Shown: positions 24,117 to 34,235 of the stretch, one piece after another
How positions within the stretch are numbered: position 1 is the first letter of the stretch
How the letters are laid out: each line of letters starts with the position of its first letter
DNA from: Treponema sp. C6A8
GTDB taxonomy: Bacteria; Spirochaetota; Spirochaetia; Treponematales; Treponemataceae
Direction: 5' to 3'
NCBI RefSeq assembly: GCF_000619925.1
Contig: NZ_JHVB01000006.1
Coordinates: forward strand, 62,001-126,000
DNA length: 64,000 nucleotides
Position numbers and translations under genes: made by a program
The notes under the pieces: generated by a model
What the model saw: the letters and a program-made list of their open reading frames with translations, nothing else
Told to the model about the DNA's origin: nothing
The model's database searches: none

Positions 24117-25745
24117 ATGGGTAATACAAAAACTATAAATATCCGACCGACAACTGGTGTATATGCAACCTACAAAAATATTAAATATGATGCATGGACT
24201 GCGATAGCAGAATTCGTTGATAATTCTACACAGAGTTATTATGACCATGAAAAAGAATTAAAAGCATTAAAAGACTGGAACAGCCTTGATATATATATAA
24301 CTTATCAAAAAGATGCTCAAGGAAATCCTTTTATTGAAATAAAAGATAATGCATATGGTATGAATTTTAAGAATTTTCAGCGTGCAATTATATTAGATAG
24401 TAAACCAGAAAAATCAACACGTTCAGAATTTGGAATGGGACTAAAAACTGCGGCTTGTTGGTTTGGACTTAACTGGAGTGTTGAAACAGTAGAACTTAAT
24501 AGTTGTAAGAAGTATAAAACTTCCGTAGATGTAGAAAAACTTAGTCGAACAAAAGACGAAGAAATATCATATGAAGAAATCGAATGCGATAAAAACGAAC
24601 ATGGTACTATTATTAGAATATGGAATTTGAATAGAAAACTTTTCGGTCGACAAATACAAAATACAAAAGATAAACTGAGAGGTATGTATCGAGTCGATTT
24701 AAGAACGGAAGAAATTAGAATTTATTATAATGGGGGAAATGGAATTGAACTTCTAAAATACGAGACTCCCCAAATATTTAAAGAAACTCTTCCAGATGGA
24801 AATGTAAAAGAATGGAAAAAAGATATTTCCTTTGAAATAATTGGTGATAATTATAAGGTTTATCATGTAAATGGTTTTATAGGTATTCTACAAAAAGGTG
24901 ATACTTATGGTGCTGGATTTACTCTCATTCGTCGAGGAAGAGTAATAACGGGTGGTTATGAAGATTGTTATCGTCCAAGAGAAGTTTTTTCATCATCAAC
25001 TACAGGAGCTTATCAACGCCTATTTGGAGAATTAAATCTTGACGATTGGCCTGTAACACAGACAAAGGATTCTTTTGATTGGTATAATGGACTTGAAGAC
25101 AAATTAATTGAAAAACTTGTAGAAGTTTCTACTGATTTTAAGCGCAAAGCTCTTGAAAATAAAAATCCACCTAAAAAAACTGTGAATGTTGGAATAGATA
25201 ATACAACAATCAACGAATTTGCCTATGCGGGATTAATTCAAAATGCAATTGTAAAACAAATCGAAAAAGAAGATGAAAAAACAGAATCTGTTATACAAAT
25301 TCCTTCTAAAGATGAATCAGATAGTTGTTTATTATTTCCCCAAATGGATGAAATTAGAGTTGAAGGAAATGATAATACACAAATTTCTTTTGAGATTTCA
25401 AGCAGAAAGTACATCTTAAATTTCACCATTAAAAAAAATAATTCAGATGAAAAATGGTTAGTTGTATCGCCAAAGAAAAATAATAATTCTGCAATAGAAG
25501 TAGATGTAGAATGGAATATTGTTCATCCTTTCTTTACATCTTGTTTTGTAACACAAGAGAATTTTGACTCCATGAAAAAATTTGTATTTGCATTAGTTCT
25601 ATCAGAGATTGAATCAACTTACACGTCATCTGAAACTTTAAAATCAGATTCTCCTGCAGATATAGATTATACTAAAATTAAAATTTCACCTTTTGATATT
25701 CGAGAAAAAATGAATGAAACTCTAAAAGCTGTAATTAGGAGTTAG
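24117..25745 (+). CDS. MORC/MutL-like GHKL ATPase
   Basis: About 542 residues with a Bergerat fold: N box AEFVDNSTQS (E32, N36), G1 box DNAYGM (77-82) and G2 box GMGLKTAA (from 106). This is the prokaryotic MORC-like family found in restriction-type operons next to Z1 and PD-(D/E)XK genes; ATP-driven dimerisation around DNA is likely from family knowledge. The ATG at 24117 is chosen because GGAG lies 8 nt upstream; a GTG at 24108 would overlap the methylase stop by 4 bp. Confidence 0.85.
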   Translation: MGNTKTINIRPTTGVYATYKNIKYDAWTAIAEFVDNSTQSYYDHEKELKALKDWNSLDIYITYQKDAQGNPFIEIKDNAYGMNFKNFQRAIILDSKPEKSTRSEFGMGLKTAACWFGLNWSVETVELNSCKKYKTSVDVEKLSRTKDEEISYEEIECDKNEHGTIIRIWNLNRKLFGRQIQNTKDKLRGMYRVDLRTEEIRIYYNGGNGIELLKYETPQIFKETLPDGNVKEWKKDISFEIIGDNYKVYHVNGFIGILQKGDTYGAGFTLIRRGRVITGGYEDCYRPREVFSSSTTGAYQRLFGELNLDDWPVTQTKDSFDWYNGLEDKLIEKLVEVSTDFKRKALENKNPPKKTVNVGIDNTTINEFAYAGLIQNAIVKQIEKEDEKTESVIQIPSKDESDSCLLFPQMDEIRVEGNDNTQISFEISSRKYILNFTIKKNNSDEKWLVVSPKKNNNSAIEVDVEWNIVHPFFTSCFVTQENFDSMKKFVFALVLSEIESTYTSSETLKSDSPADIDYTKIKISPFDIREKMNETLKAVIRS

Positions 25746-25747
25746 TA

Positions 25748-27889
25748 ATGACAAATCTTTTTGATATGAATTATGTAAATAATCTCTCAGAAGCATGGAA
25801 TATTTCTTTAGAAGGTTTTTATTCCGATAATATTAAGAAATACTTAAATGAAACCGGAATACCGGAGGAAGGAATTTCTACAATTTTCTCAAATGCAGCA
25901 AAAACTCTTAGTTACTGTCCCAATCCTAATACAATAATTCATGAACAAGAAACGGGAATTGTCATAGGTAAGGTACAAAGCGGAAAAACATCAAATTTTA
26001 TATCCTTGATATCTCTTGCATTTGATAATAGTTATGATATAGCAATAGTACTTGGTGGAACAAAGAAACCTCTTCTACAGCAGAATTCCGATAGAATTAA
26101 AGAATATTTTTCGTCAATTAAAAATGAAGTCTTTGTTTTAAATACAAAAGAAAATGAAGATCATCTAACAGAGGAGAATATAAGAAAATTTATCCAAAGG
26201 GGTAAGAAAATAATCATCGTTGGTTTGAAACATGTAAAACATATCAATGCAATTATAAATATTTTTAAAAATAATGATTTATGCGAAAAACCTGTATTAA
26301 TAATTGATGATGAAGGGGATGAGTATTCCTTAAACACTAAAGTAAAACAGAAAAAGGAAAGTTCGACTTATTCAGCAATTCTTAGTTTTAAGAATACTTT
26401 ACAAAAACATTGTTATGTTTCTGTAACGGCAACGCCACAGGCAAATCTACTAATCAACAAAATTGATGAACTTTCTCCAGATTTTGGAGTTCTAGTACCA
26501 CCAGGAGAGGGCTATTGTGGTTTGGATGTATTTCATACAGATAATACCTACACAGTTACAATCCCGGCAAATGAGGAACCTTTAATTGATGTAGGAATTC
26601 CAGCATCATTAAAAAAATCATTAGCAATGTTTTTTGTGGCTTGTGCAATACAAGGTCATAGAACACACAGAAAAGATAAACTTTCAATGCTTATTCATAT
26701 TAGTCAGTTCAAAAAAGATCATAATGTGGAATATGAAAAAATACAAACATTAATAGATGAGTGGACACAAAAAACAAGTAACAAAAAAGATATATCATAT
26801 CAATCTGTCTACAAAATAATGAAGGATGCATATGAGGAATATGAAAAAGGAGTTGTAAGAGACTTTCCGCAATTTGATGAAATTGAAGATGAAATTATTT
26901 TTGCTATAAAAAATAGTCATGTTCACAAAATCAATGGAGATAATACCTTAAACGGTGAAGATGAATTCTATGATTATAATATTTATGTTGGCGGTACGAT
27001 GCTTGGTCGTGGATTAACTATAAAAGGTCTATGTATTACATACATAACAAGAACTGCTAAAAATTCATCAAATGTGGATACAGTACAACAAAGAGCAAGA
27101 TGGTTCGGTTATAAAACTAAATATCTAGATTTATGTAGAATTTTTGCTGTTTCAAAAATTTTAAATGAATTTATGGATATTAGAGATCATGAAGAAGATT
27201 TATGGCAAACAATAGAAATGACAAATTCTCAAGGAATTGATTTTAAAAATATGCCTAGAATTTTTTCTCTTAGCGACAATCTAAAGCCTACAAGAAGTTC
27301 AGTAGCAGAAGTAGAAAGTTATACATTTTATTCTTGGAATAAACAAAGAGTTTTCCAAGATGATGAGGCATATACAAAAAGCAACATAAATATCATTAAC
27401 AGATATAAAAAAAATAATGAACAACAACTTCAAACTATTAATCAACGAAATGGAGCTCCTTTTTTAATTCTCAGAGATGCTGATTATTTTTCAGTTTATT
27501 CTGAATTTTTAGAAAAGTTTATTTTTCCAGAAGCATCTAAACTTAACCAAGGTATACTTGCAAAACTATATCAACTTTTAAAATATAAAAACCTAACTCC
27601 AAATATTGATGTAATTTGGATGCGAGATGGGAAAACTTCAAAGCATCCTGTAAATAATGAAACAAAAATTATTTCAAATTATTTTGTTGGTAGAAACCCT
27701 AAAGACTTATCTAAACCTGCTAATTATGAGGGCGATGACAAACATTTCATTAGAGCTAATACAATGCAATTACAGATTCATATGATTGAAAATAAAGAAA
27801 CTGGATTTATAAGTCCAACGCTAGCAATCTATCTACCAAATGAAATAATTTCAAAACTAACAGGATTAATCGTACAAAAGGATATTTAA
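25748..27889 (+). CDS. Z1-domain superfamily 2 helicase-like protein
   Basis: The 713-residue protein has Walker A GKVQSGKTSN (74-83), Walker B LIIDDEGDEY (D187-D188-E189), motif III VSVTATPQANLL, and GGTMLGRGLTIKGL with QQRARWFGY at motifs V-VI, which is the Z1-domain pattern. Z1 proteins accompany MORC-like ATPases and PD-(D/E)XK proteins in restriction-like cassettes and are thought to translocate on DNA. It begins 2 bp after the MORC-like gene and ends 4 bp before the nuclease gene. Confidence 0.9.
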   Translation: MTNLFDMNYVNNLSEAWNISLEGFYSDNIKKYLNETGIPEEGISTIFSNAAKTLSYCPNPNTIIHEQETGIVIGKVQSGKTSNFISLISLAFDNSYDIAIVLGGTKKPLLQQNSDRIKEYFSSIKNEVFVLNTKENEDHLTEENIRKFIQRGKKIIIVGLKHVKHINAIINIFKNNDLCEKPVLIIDDEGDEYSLNTKVKQKKESSTYSAILSFKNTLQKHCYVSVTATPQANLLINKIDELSPDFGVLVPPGEGYCGLDVFHTDNTYTVTIPANEEPLIDVGIPASLKKSLAMFFVACAIQGHRTHRKDKLSMLIHISQFKKDHNVEYEKIQTLIDEWTQKTSNKKDISYQSVYKIMKDAYEEYEKGVVRDFPQFDEIEDEIIFAIKNSHVHKINGDNTLNGEDEFYDYNIYVGGTMLGRGLTIKGLCITYITRTAKNSSNVDTVQQRARWFGYKTKYLDLCRIFAVSKILNEFMDIRDHEEDLWQTIEMTNSQGIDFKNMPRIFSLSDNLKPTRSSVAEVESYTFYSWNKQRVFQDDEAYTKSNINIINRYKKNNEQQLQTINQRNGAPFLILRDADYFSVYSEFLEKFIFPEASKLNQGILAKLYQLLKYKNLTPNIDVIWMRDGKTSKHPVNNETKIISNYFVGRNPKDLSKPANYEGDDKHFIRANTMQLQIHMIENKETGFISPTLAIYLPNEIISKLTGLIVQKDI

Positions 27890-27893
27890 AATT

Positions 27894-28841
27894 ATGGAAA
27901 TTATAGATTTTTTCAAAACAAATTTTATTAAAGTAGACAATATTTCTGATTATAAAATTGCAGAATATGAAAAGAATTTTTTTGTTGGAATTGATAAAGA
28001 AAATAATATTGTAATTGTTTTTAAACCTAATAACCAAAATGGAAGACCTTACAATATATCGACAAAATCTCTAACATTAGAATGTAATGCAAAAGTTTCA
28101 TTTTCATCTGAAAATAAAGAAACTGTCCATATTTTGAAATGCCTTTTACATACAACAAAAGAGAAGGAAATCTTTTTAGAGATTTCAAAACTCTTTATAA
28201 ATGATGACTATTCAGATAAATATATTATAGAAGTTTTTAATACATTACAAAATTTTTTTTCGAGTAAAAAAGAGTTAAGTGATAATGAATTAAGCGGTTT
28301 TTATGCTGAATTATATACGATATACAAATTCCATGAATTACTAAATATTGAACAATATTGGCAATCAAAAGATAGATTAAAATTTGATTTTTCTTTTAGT
28401 GAAAAAGTTAAGCTAGAAATTAAAGCGACAACAAAAGAAATTCGTCAGCATCATTTTTTACATGAACAGTTAAACTCTAAATATTTTGAAATATTTATTT
28501 TATCCTATATGTTTAGATACGATGATACTGGACTATCTTTATTTGAGTTAATAAATCTTGTAAAACCAATTCTTTCAAATAACAAAGAATTGTATATGAG
28601 ATTAACATTTTTAGAGAAAAATACAAGTATCGAACATCTAAAAGAATTAAAATATAATCAAATCTACACAGATGAAAATATGCATTTCTTTAAAGCATTT
28701 GATATTCCTAAATTTAAAGAAGAAACGCCATCTGGTGTATCAAAAGCTGAATATGATTGTTCTTTAGAAAACATATCTTTTTTAGAAACGAACGATTTTG
28801 TAGATAGGATTAATTTAATTACTGGAGAAGAAAATGACTAA
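27894..28841 (+). CDS. PD-(D/E)XK nuclease-like protein (DUF4420 type)
   Basis: The 315-residue protein has E139 in FYAELYTI, D165 in KFDFSFS and E175-x-K177 in KLEIKATTKEIRQHHF, a PD-(D/E)XK core as in DUF4420 proteins. In MORC-Z1 cassettes this protein is the expected DNA-cutting subunit. It overlaps the McrB-like gene by 8 bp. The catalytic residues appear intact; cleavage is inferred from the fold. Confidence 0.8.
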   Translation: MEIIDFFKTNFIKVDNISDYKIAEYEKNFFVGIDKENNIVIVFKPNNQNGRPYNISTKSLTLECNAKVSFSSENKETVHILKCLLHTTKEKEIFLEISKLFINDDYSDKYIIEVFNTLQNFFSSKKELSDNELSGFYAELYTIYKFHELLNIEQYWQSKDRLKFDFSFSEKVKLEIKATTKEIRQHHFLHEQLNSKYFEIFILSYMFRYDDTGLSLFELINLVKPILSNNKELYMRLTFLEKNTSIEHLKELKYNQIYTDENMHFFKAFDIPKFKEETPSGVSKAEYDCSLENISFLETNDFVDRINLITGEEND

Positions 28842-30885
28842 AGAAGAAGCGAAATCCCTTTATAATGATTTCCATAAACAATTCCCAATTGAAAAATTAA
28901 AAAATTTGCCTATTGAAGAATATACGAATTTAAATCGGGATGATTCATTTTGTTATTGGCTTGAAACAAAAACAGAGGATTTAGGAAGTTTTGGGGGTGG
29001 ATCAGCATATAAATTTGGAATCTACAAGGCATCTGGAAAAATAAAACCATCAAATAAGACAATGGATGATGGTGTATATGCCTGGTATAAAAAATATGGA
29101 AATACAAGAGACGAAGCTTATAAAAAAGTCCTATCAAATATTATAAAAGTTGCCGAAGCAGCTCAAAATAAAGAATATTCAATTATAGATACAATTGATT
29201 TAGGATGTAGCTATAAATGGAAAATTGCATATCTCTATTCTAATATGTCCCTGCTTAATTTTTTTAAAGAAGTAGGTATTCGTTTTATTGCAAAGAAACA
29301 TGGTCTTGAAAATTATAAAAAAATACCTATTTCACAAATACAATCATATCTAATATCACAGGCTCATGGTAAAAACTTATTTGATTATTCTTCTGAACTT
29401 TGGAATGAATGGTTAGAATCTGATGAAGGTAAGAATCAAACTGATAAAGAATTAGCTATAGAAGATAATGAGTTTGACACATCTAATGAAACTAAAGTTT
29501 ATTTCAAATCATCACCAGCAATTCCATTTACCTTAAAAGGATTTGAAAAAAATAAATATATAAATCGCTTTACAGCTTCTTTATTAGCAAAACCATTTGT
29601 TATTCTTACAGGAAATTCTGGAACAGGAAAAACAAGAATTGCTTTACAGTTAGCACAATATTTAAATGTTCCAAGTGTCAATGAAAGAAATCCTGATGAT
29701 TTATTTAAAATAGGAGATTCATTGAATGAATGGACTGTTCGAAATATTACAGATGATACTATTTATCTTTCTAATGAAAAAGAACCTGCAAGACTCCGTC
29801 CAATTCAAAAAGATTTACTTCAAGAATTTATAGATTTTTATGCAACAAATCCTGAATATCTTACTAAACAAGGAAATGAAGATAGAAATCTTATAAAAGA
29901 GTCTCCGAATGCAAGATTTGACAAATTTTTATACGGTTTTGATGCAACAATTCGTGTAATGGCGAAAAAAGTTCTAGAAAATAAATCAGAAGTTCGTTAT
30001 GAAAACTTTAGGAATACCCTTCTTGTTCCGGTTGGTGCAGACTGGACTGATAACACAAAAATTCTTGGTTATTTTAATCCTCTTGCAAATAATGGAACTG
30101 GAGATTTTATAAAATCTGAAGTTTTAAATTTTATAGAACTCGCAAAAGATAATTCAAAGATTCCTTTCTTTCTGATTCTTGATGAGATGAATCTTTCCCA
30201 TGTAGAACGCTATTTTTCAGACTTCTTAAGTGCCATGGAATCTGGTAAACCAATTCTTTTATACAAAAAGCCAGAGAATTGCGAATCAACTGTAGACGAA
30301 ACAATTACACTTCCGAAAAATCTGTTTGTAACTGGAACTGTAAATATTGATGAAACAACTTATATGTTCAGTCCAAAAGTATTAGATAGAGCAAATGTCA
30401 TTGAATTTACACCAAATAGAGATGATGTTCTAAAAATATTCAGCCAAAAACCAGATATCCAGGAAATTCAACCAGCACCAGATGGCATGGCAGAAGCTTT
30501 TGTAGAACTTTCTGAAAAAATCAGTAACTTTGAAAATGCTCCTTTAACTGATGCTGGTGCTGAGTTAAACAGAATATTTGGTGAATTATATGATATTCTA
30601 AAACCAGCAGGATTCGAATTTGCATACAGAACTACAAAAGAAATTGTACTTTATTACTGTGCAGCAAAATCTCTTAACAATGAATTAACTACATTAGATA
30701 TTATTGATCATCAAATTGTTCAAAAGATTTTACCAAAAATACATGGAAACAAGAAACAAATAGGAGAACTTTTGTTCAAATTAAAAGAGATGCTGTCAAA
30801 ATATGAAAAACTAACACTCAGCCAGGAAAAAGTTAATTCAATGATTGATAAACTTGAAAAATACCAGTACACAAGCTTTATCTAG
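28834..30885 (+). CDS. McrB-like AAA+ NTPase
   Basis: The 683-residue protein has an N-terminal DNA-recognition-like region (YWLETKTEDLGSFGGGSAYK, to about 230) and a C-terminal AAA_5/McrB motor: Walker A GNSGTGKT (260-267), Walker B LILDEMNLSHVERYF (D450-E451) and a TVNIDET motif (N504, D506) in place of McrB's NTAD. McrB-type proteins form rings that drive a McrC nuclease against modified DNA. A DUF2357 nuclease lies two genes downstream as the probable partner. It overlaps the upstream nuclease gene by 8 bp. Confidence 0.85.
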   Translation: MTKEEAKSLYNDFHKQFPIEKLKNLPIEEYTNLNRDDSFCYWLETKTEDLGSFGGGSAYKFGIYKASGKIKPSNKTMDDGVYAWYKKYGNTRDEAYKKVLSNIIKVAEAAQNKEYSIIDTIDLGCSYKWKIAYLYSNMSLLNFFKEVGIRFIAKKHGLENYKKIPISQIQSYLISQAHGKNLFDYSSELWNEWLESDEGKNQTDKELAIEDNEFDTSNETKVYFKSSPAIPFTLKGFEKNKYINRFTASLLAKPFVILTGNSGTGKTRIALQLAQYLNVPSVNERNPDDLFKIGDSLNEWTVRNITDDTIYLSNEKEPARLRPIQKDLLQEFIDFYATNPEYLTKQGNEDRNLIKESPNARFDKFLYGFDATIRVMAKKVLENKSEVRYENFRNTLLVPVGADWTDNTKILGYFNPLANNGTGDFIKSEVLNFIELAKDNSKIPFFLILDEMNLSHVERYFSDFLSAMESGKPILLYKKPENCESTVDETITLPKNLFVTGTVNIDETTYMFSPKVLDRANVIEFTPNRDDVLKIFSQKPDIQEIQPAPDGMAEAFVELSEKISNFENAPLTDAGAELNRIFGELYDILKPAGFEFAYRTTKEIVLYYCAAKSLNNELTTLDIIDHQIVQKILPKIHGNKKQIGELLFKLKEMLSKYEKLTLSQEKVNSMIDKLEKYQYTSFI

Positions 30886-30920
30886 TTAAAAATAAAAAAT
30901 CCTAGTGGAGGGTGCAGAAT

Positions 30921-31724
30921 ATGTCAAAAATAAAAGTTCAAGAATCTGAAATTACTGTTATTGAAATTAACGAAAAAGACTATATTTCCTTGACAGATAT
31001 GGTAAAAGGCATTGAGAACGGTCTTGCCCTCATTGAAAAATGGCTTCGCAATAAAAATACCATAGAGTTTCTTGGTATCTGGGAAGAAATGTACAATCCT
31101 AATTTTAATTCCCCCGAATTCGAGGGAATTAAAAATGAAGCAGGTTTGAACAGATTTATTCTTTCTGTAAAACAATGGACTGAAAAAACCAATTCAATTG
31201 GAATAATTGCAAAGGCTGGTCGTTATGGTGGAACTTATGCGCATAAAGATATTGCTTTTGAATTTGCAAGCTGGGTTTCGCCTCAATTCAAGCTGTATCT
31301 CATCAAAGAATTTGACCGCCTTAAAGAAAAAGAACAGCAACAGTTTGGCTGGTCTGTAAAGCGTGAACTTTCAAAACTTAATTATCATATTCATACGGAT
31401 GCTATAAAACAAAACCTCATTCCACCGGAACTTTCTCCTCAGAGAATAGCTTATGTTTATGCCGAAGAGGCTGATGTATTGAATGTTGCTCTCTTTGGAA
31501 TTACAGCACTAGAATGGAGGAAATCAAATCCAGAGTTAAAAGGAAACATCAGAGATTATGCTTCTATAAATCAGCTTATCTGTCTTTCAAATCTTGAGAA
31601 CATAAATGCTGTTTTTATAAACAAAGGAATGCCTCAAAGTGAAAGACTTCGTGAATTAAATACTATTGCTATCCAGCAGATGAAGGTTCTGAATAATATT
31701 GAAGAGAGAAAATTGTTAAATTAG
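30921..31724 (+). CDS. KilA-N domain DNA-binding protein
   Basis: About 267 residues; the N-terminal KilA-N domain includes ISLTDMVKG, IEKWLRNKNTIEFLGIWE and YGGTYAHKDIAFEFASWVSP, followed by helices. KilA-N domains bind DNA and are typical of phage antirepressors. The ATG at 30921 lies 8 nt after GGAGGG; a GTG at 30912 overlaps that ribosome site and is unlikely. It separates the McrB-like gene from its probable McrC-like partner, where such a gene is not expected, and may regulate the operon. Confidence 0.87.
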   Translation: MSKIKVQESEITVIEINEKDYISLTDMVKGIENGLALIEKWLRNKNTIEFLGIWEEMYNPNFNSPEFEGIKNEAGLNRFILSVKQWTEKTNSIGIIAKAGRYGGTYAHKDIAFEFASWVSPQFKLYLIKEFDRLKEKEQQQFGWSVKRELSKLNYHIHTDAIKQNLIPPELSPQRIAYVYAEEADVLNVALFGITALEWRKSNPELKGNIRDYASINQLICLSNLENINAVFINKGMPQSERLRELNTIAIQQMKVLNNIEERKLLN

Positions 31725-31752
31725 GAATTTAAGCATTAGGTAATTGAAGACA

Positions 31753-34218
31753 ATGAATTTTGCGGGCCTGTTATATCATGTAGATTCTTCTCTTTGTATA
31801 AGGATTTTTCCAGCAGGGCTCAATAATAAGATTGACTGGACATCAACGACATTTTCTGAAAAATACTTTGCCTTTTATAATTTTAAGGAAAGCCAGTGTA
31901 AAGAAAATTACATCGAATTTTCTAATGCTGAAGAACTGAACATTCATCCATTAAGATTAAAGGAAACTGTCCGCTATAAATGCAGAATTGAATCAGAAGA
32001 TGACTCTGACAATTTTAGTCCTCATTTTAAAAATGAATCAAACAAGCTTTTAAAAATTGAACGTGATGAAAAAAACTCTTTCACTTTTCAGTTTATTAAT
32101 TATCTTGGAAAAACAAGCATACTTTTTAATGACGGGCAAAAAGAATGTTCATTCGATTTTGAAATCGTTCCTGATAAGATTAACTATGAGGAAGATTATG
32201 TAAAACTTACAGAAGCAATAGCAGAAGAATGTTCTGCTTTACTACTTGATTATACAAGTCCTACTTCATTAAATTTTCAGCAAGATTCATCCAAAGAATC
32301 TAACATACTTGAGCAGTTTATATTTCTACGTCAGTTCTGTTTTTCAGATAACTTAGAAAGCCTTTTCGCATCAATAAAAAGAAATCCAGACAGAATTCTC
32401 GTAAAAGAAGAAGAACTCAAACCTTTTGGCACAGGCATTCCTTCCCAAAAATTCTTTTCAAATCCATTTACTCATAGCCGTGGCTGGATAAAAACAGCTG
32501 ATGGCAATTATTTACCAAGTGAAGTTGCAACCATTCATAAGTATGACAGTTATGATACCTCTGCAAATAGGTTCATAAAATTTGCATTAATCACATTCAG
32601 CGAAATCTGCACAAAAGTTTTAGAAAAAGTTTTCATCGATAAAAATGGGATTGAATACTATTCAGAAGCCTCAAAGATTCTTAATCAGATAGATGATATT
32701 CTGAATGATTCCTTTTTTGATGATATTAATGAACTGACGATAATGCCTGTAAACAATCAGGTCTTAGAAAAAAGAGAAGGGTACAGCCAGATTTTTAATG
32801 CATTCTCTATGGTTGACCTGGCATTGAAATTATACTGGAAAGGCAAAGATGATGTGTATTCAGGGGAATCAAAGAATACAGCATTGTTGTATGAATACTG
32901 GCTTTTCTTTGAACTTCGTAAAATAATACATGAACTCTCTGGAAAAGATAAAACTAAAAATGCTGTTGAACCATATACTCAATTCATTAATGATACAAAT
33001 GGATTAACAATTTCTTTACAGCAGGGAAATTCTTCTTTACAAAGTTTTATCTTTGAAAATGAAAAGTTGACTATAAATCTTTATTACAACAGAACATTTT
33101 CGCCATCTCAATTCAACGGCTCTGTTTATTGGGGATCCTATTCCCGCCCATTCCGCCCTGATTATACACTGGCAATTTTTTCATCTAAATATAAAAAAGA
33201 AATTGAAGCTATCAAAGATGGAAATGTTTCTTACATTCACTTTGATGCAAAATATAGAATCCAAGATCTAACTCAATTCATAAATTCAGATAAAAAGCAG
33301 ATTTCAGAAGAAGTCCTAGAAAAAACAGAAGAACAAATTTCAGACAAAGAAAACGAAGAAATTGTTCAAGAAAAGAATGATGAAATCATAAATACCTACA
33401 AACGCGGTGATTTGTTAAAAATGCATACTTACAATGACGCAATCCGTAAAACCGTGGGTAGTTATGTCCTTTATCCTGGTAATAATAACAATTCAGGGCA
33501 AAATGAAGTATCTTCTTCTTATGATGAAATTCTTCCTGGTGTTGGAGCTTTTGCAATCAGGCCTGGCAATGAAGATGCAGGACATAATGAAATCAAGAAA
33601 TTTATAAAAAAAATCATAGATTTTAAATCAAATCCTGCTGGTCGTTTAGCAAGAAAGAATTATTTTGACAACATGATACTCTCTTCTGCATCTGAGAAAA
33701 CAGCTGTAAAGCCGCTTCAAAATGAAGAATTATGTATGCTTGGATTCTTGAGAAATGACTATTTTGAATGGCTAAAAAATAATCATTTAATTCCAACAAA
33801 CGAAACTGACAATAACTTTACAAAATTAGAAGACGGGATTTATTTTTATTATCATGCAATTCGCGATGGATATGTTTATCCATTACATAAAGATATTTCC
33901 AAAGCAACAAAATTCTGTGCCTCGACAACAGATTTCGGAACAGAAACAGATATCTCAAAATATAAAATTCTTCCTTTCCTTGCAGATATTATTTCTACGC
34001 AACTTGTTTCTGCCGACGACTTAGGTAGAAAGTTAAAAGAAATGAATAACGGGAACGGATATGTTCCAAATAATGAATTCAAAGCTCAGTTCTATTATTT
34101 GGTAAAATTAAAAAATTTGCAGAATTTAAAAATTAGCGGAGATATGATTTCACAGAAAGATTCTGGAAATATGGCTATAAGCCCTTATTCTCCAAAAATT
34201 ATTGAATTACAAGATTAA
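31753..34218 (+). CDS. DUF2357 / McrC-like PD-(D/E)XK nuclease
   Basis: About 821 residues. The N-terminal two thirds match the DUF2357 region that accompanies McrB-like motors, and a nuclease core follows: D470 in FRPDYTLAIF and D498-x-K500 in IHFDAKYR. A long C-terminal extension (from about residue 600) of unknown fold contains GIYFYYHAIRDGYVYPLH. The ATG at 31753 is preferred to a TTG at 31744; neither has a strong ribosome site. It is the last gene of the island and the likely effector partner of the McrB-like protein. Confidence 0.75.
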   Translation: MNFAGLLYHVDSSLCIRIFPAGLNNKIDWTSTTFSEKYFAFYNFKESQCKENYIEFSNAEELNIHPLRLKETVRYKCRIESEDDSDNFSPHFKNESNKLLKIERDEKNSFTFQFINYLGKTSILFNDGQKECSFDFEIVPDKINYEEDYVKLTEAIAEECSALLLDYTSPTSLNFQQDSSKESNILEQFIFLRQFCFSDNLESLFASIKRNPDRILVKEEELKPFGTGIPSQKFFSNPFTHSRGWIKTADGNYLPSEVATIHKYDSYDTSANRFIKFALITFSEICTKVLEKVFIDKNGIEYYSEASKILNQIDDILNDSFFDDINELTIMPVNNQVLEKREGYSQIFNAFSMVDLALKLYWKGKDDVYSGESKNTALLYEYWLFFELRKIIHELSGKDKTKNAVEPYTQFINDTNGLTISLQQGNSSLQSFIFENEKLTINLYYNRTFSPSQFNGSVYWGSYSRPFRPDYTLAIFSSKYKKEIEAIKDGNVSYIHFDAKYRIQDLTQFINSDKKQISEEVLEKTEEQISDKENEEIVQEKNDEIINTYKRGDLLKMHTYNDAIRKTVGSYVLYPGNNNNSGQNEVSSSYDEILPGVGAFAIRPGNEDAGHNEIKKFIKKIIDFKSNPAGRLARKNYFDNMILSSASEKTAVKPLQNEELCMLGFLRNDYFEWLKNNHLIPTNETDNNFTKLEDGIYFYYHAIRDGYVYPLHKDISKATKFCASTTDFGTETDISKYKILPFLADIISTQLVSADDLGRKLKEMNNGNGYVPNNEFKAQFYYLVKLKNLQNLKISGDMISQKDSGNMAISPYSPKIIELQD

Positions 34219-34235
34219 AATAACTGGATAAGTAT

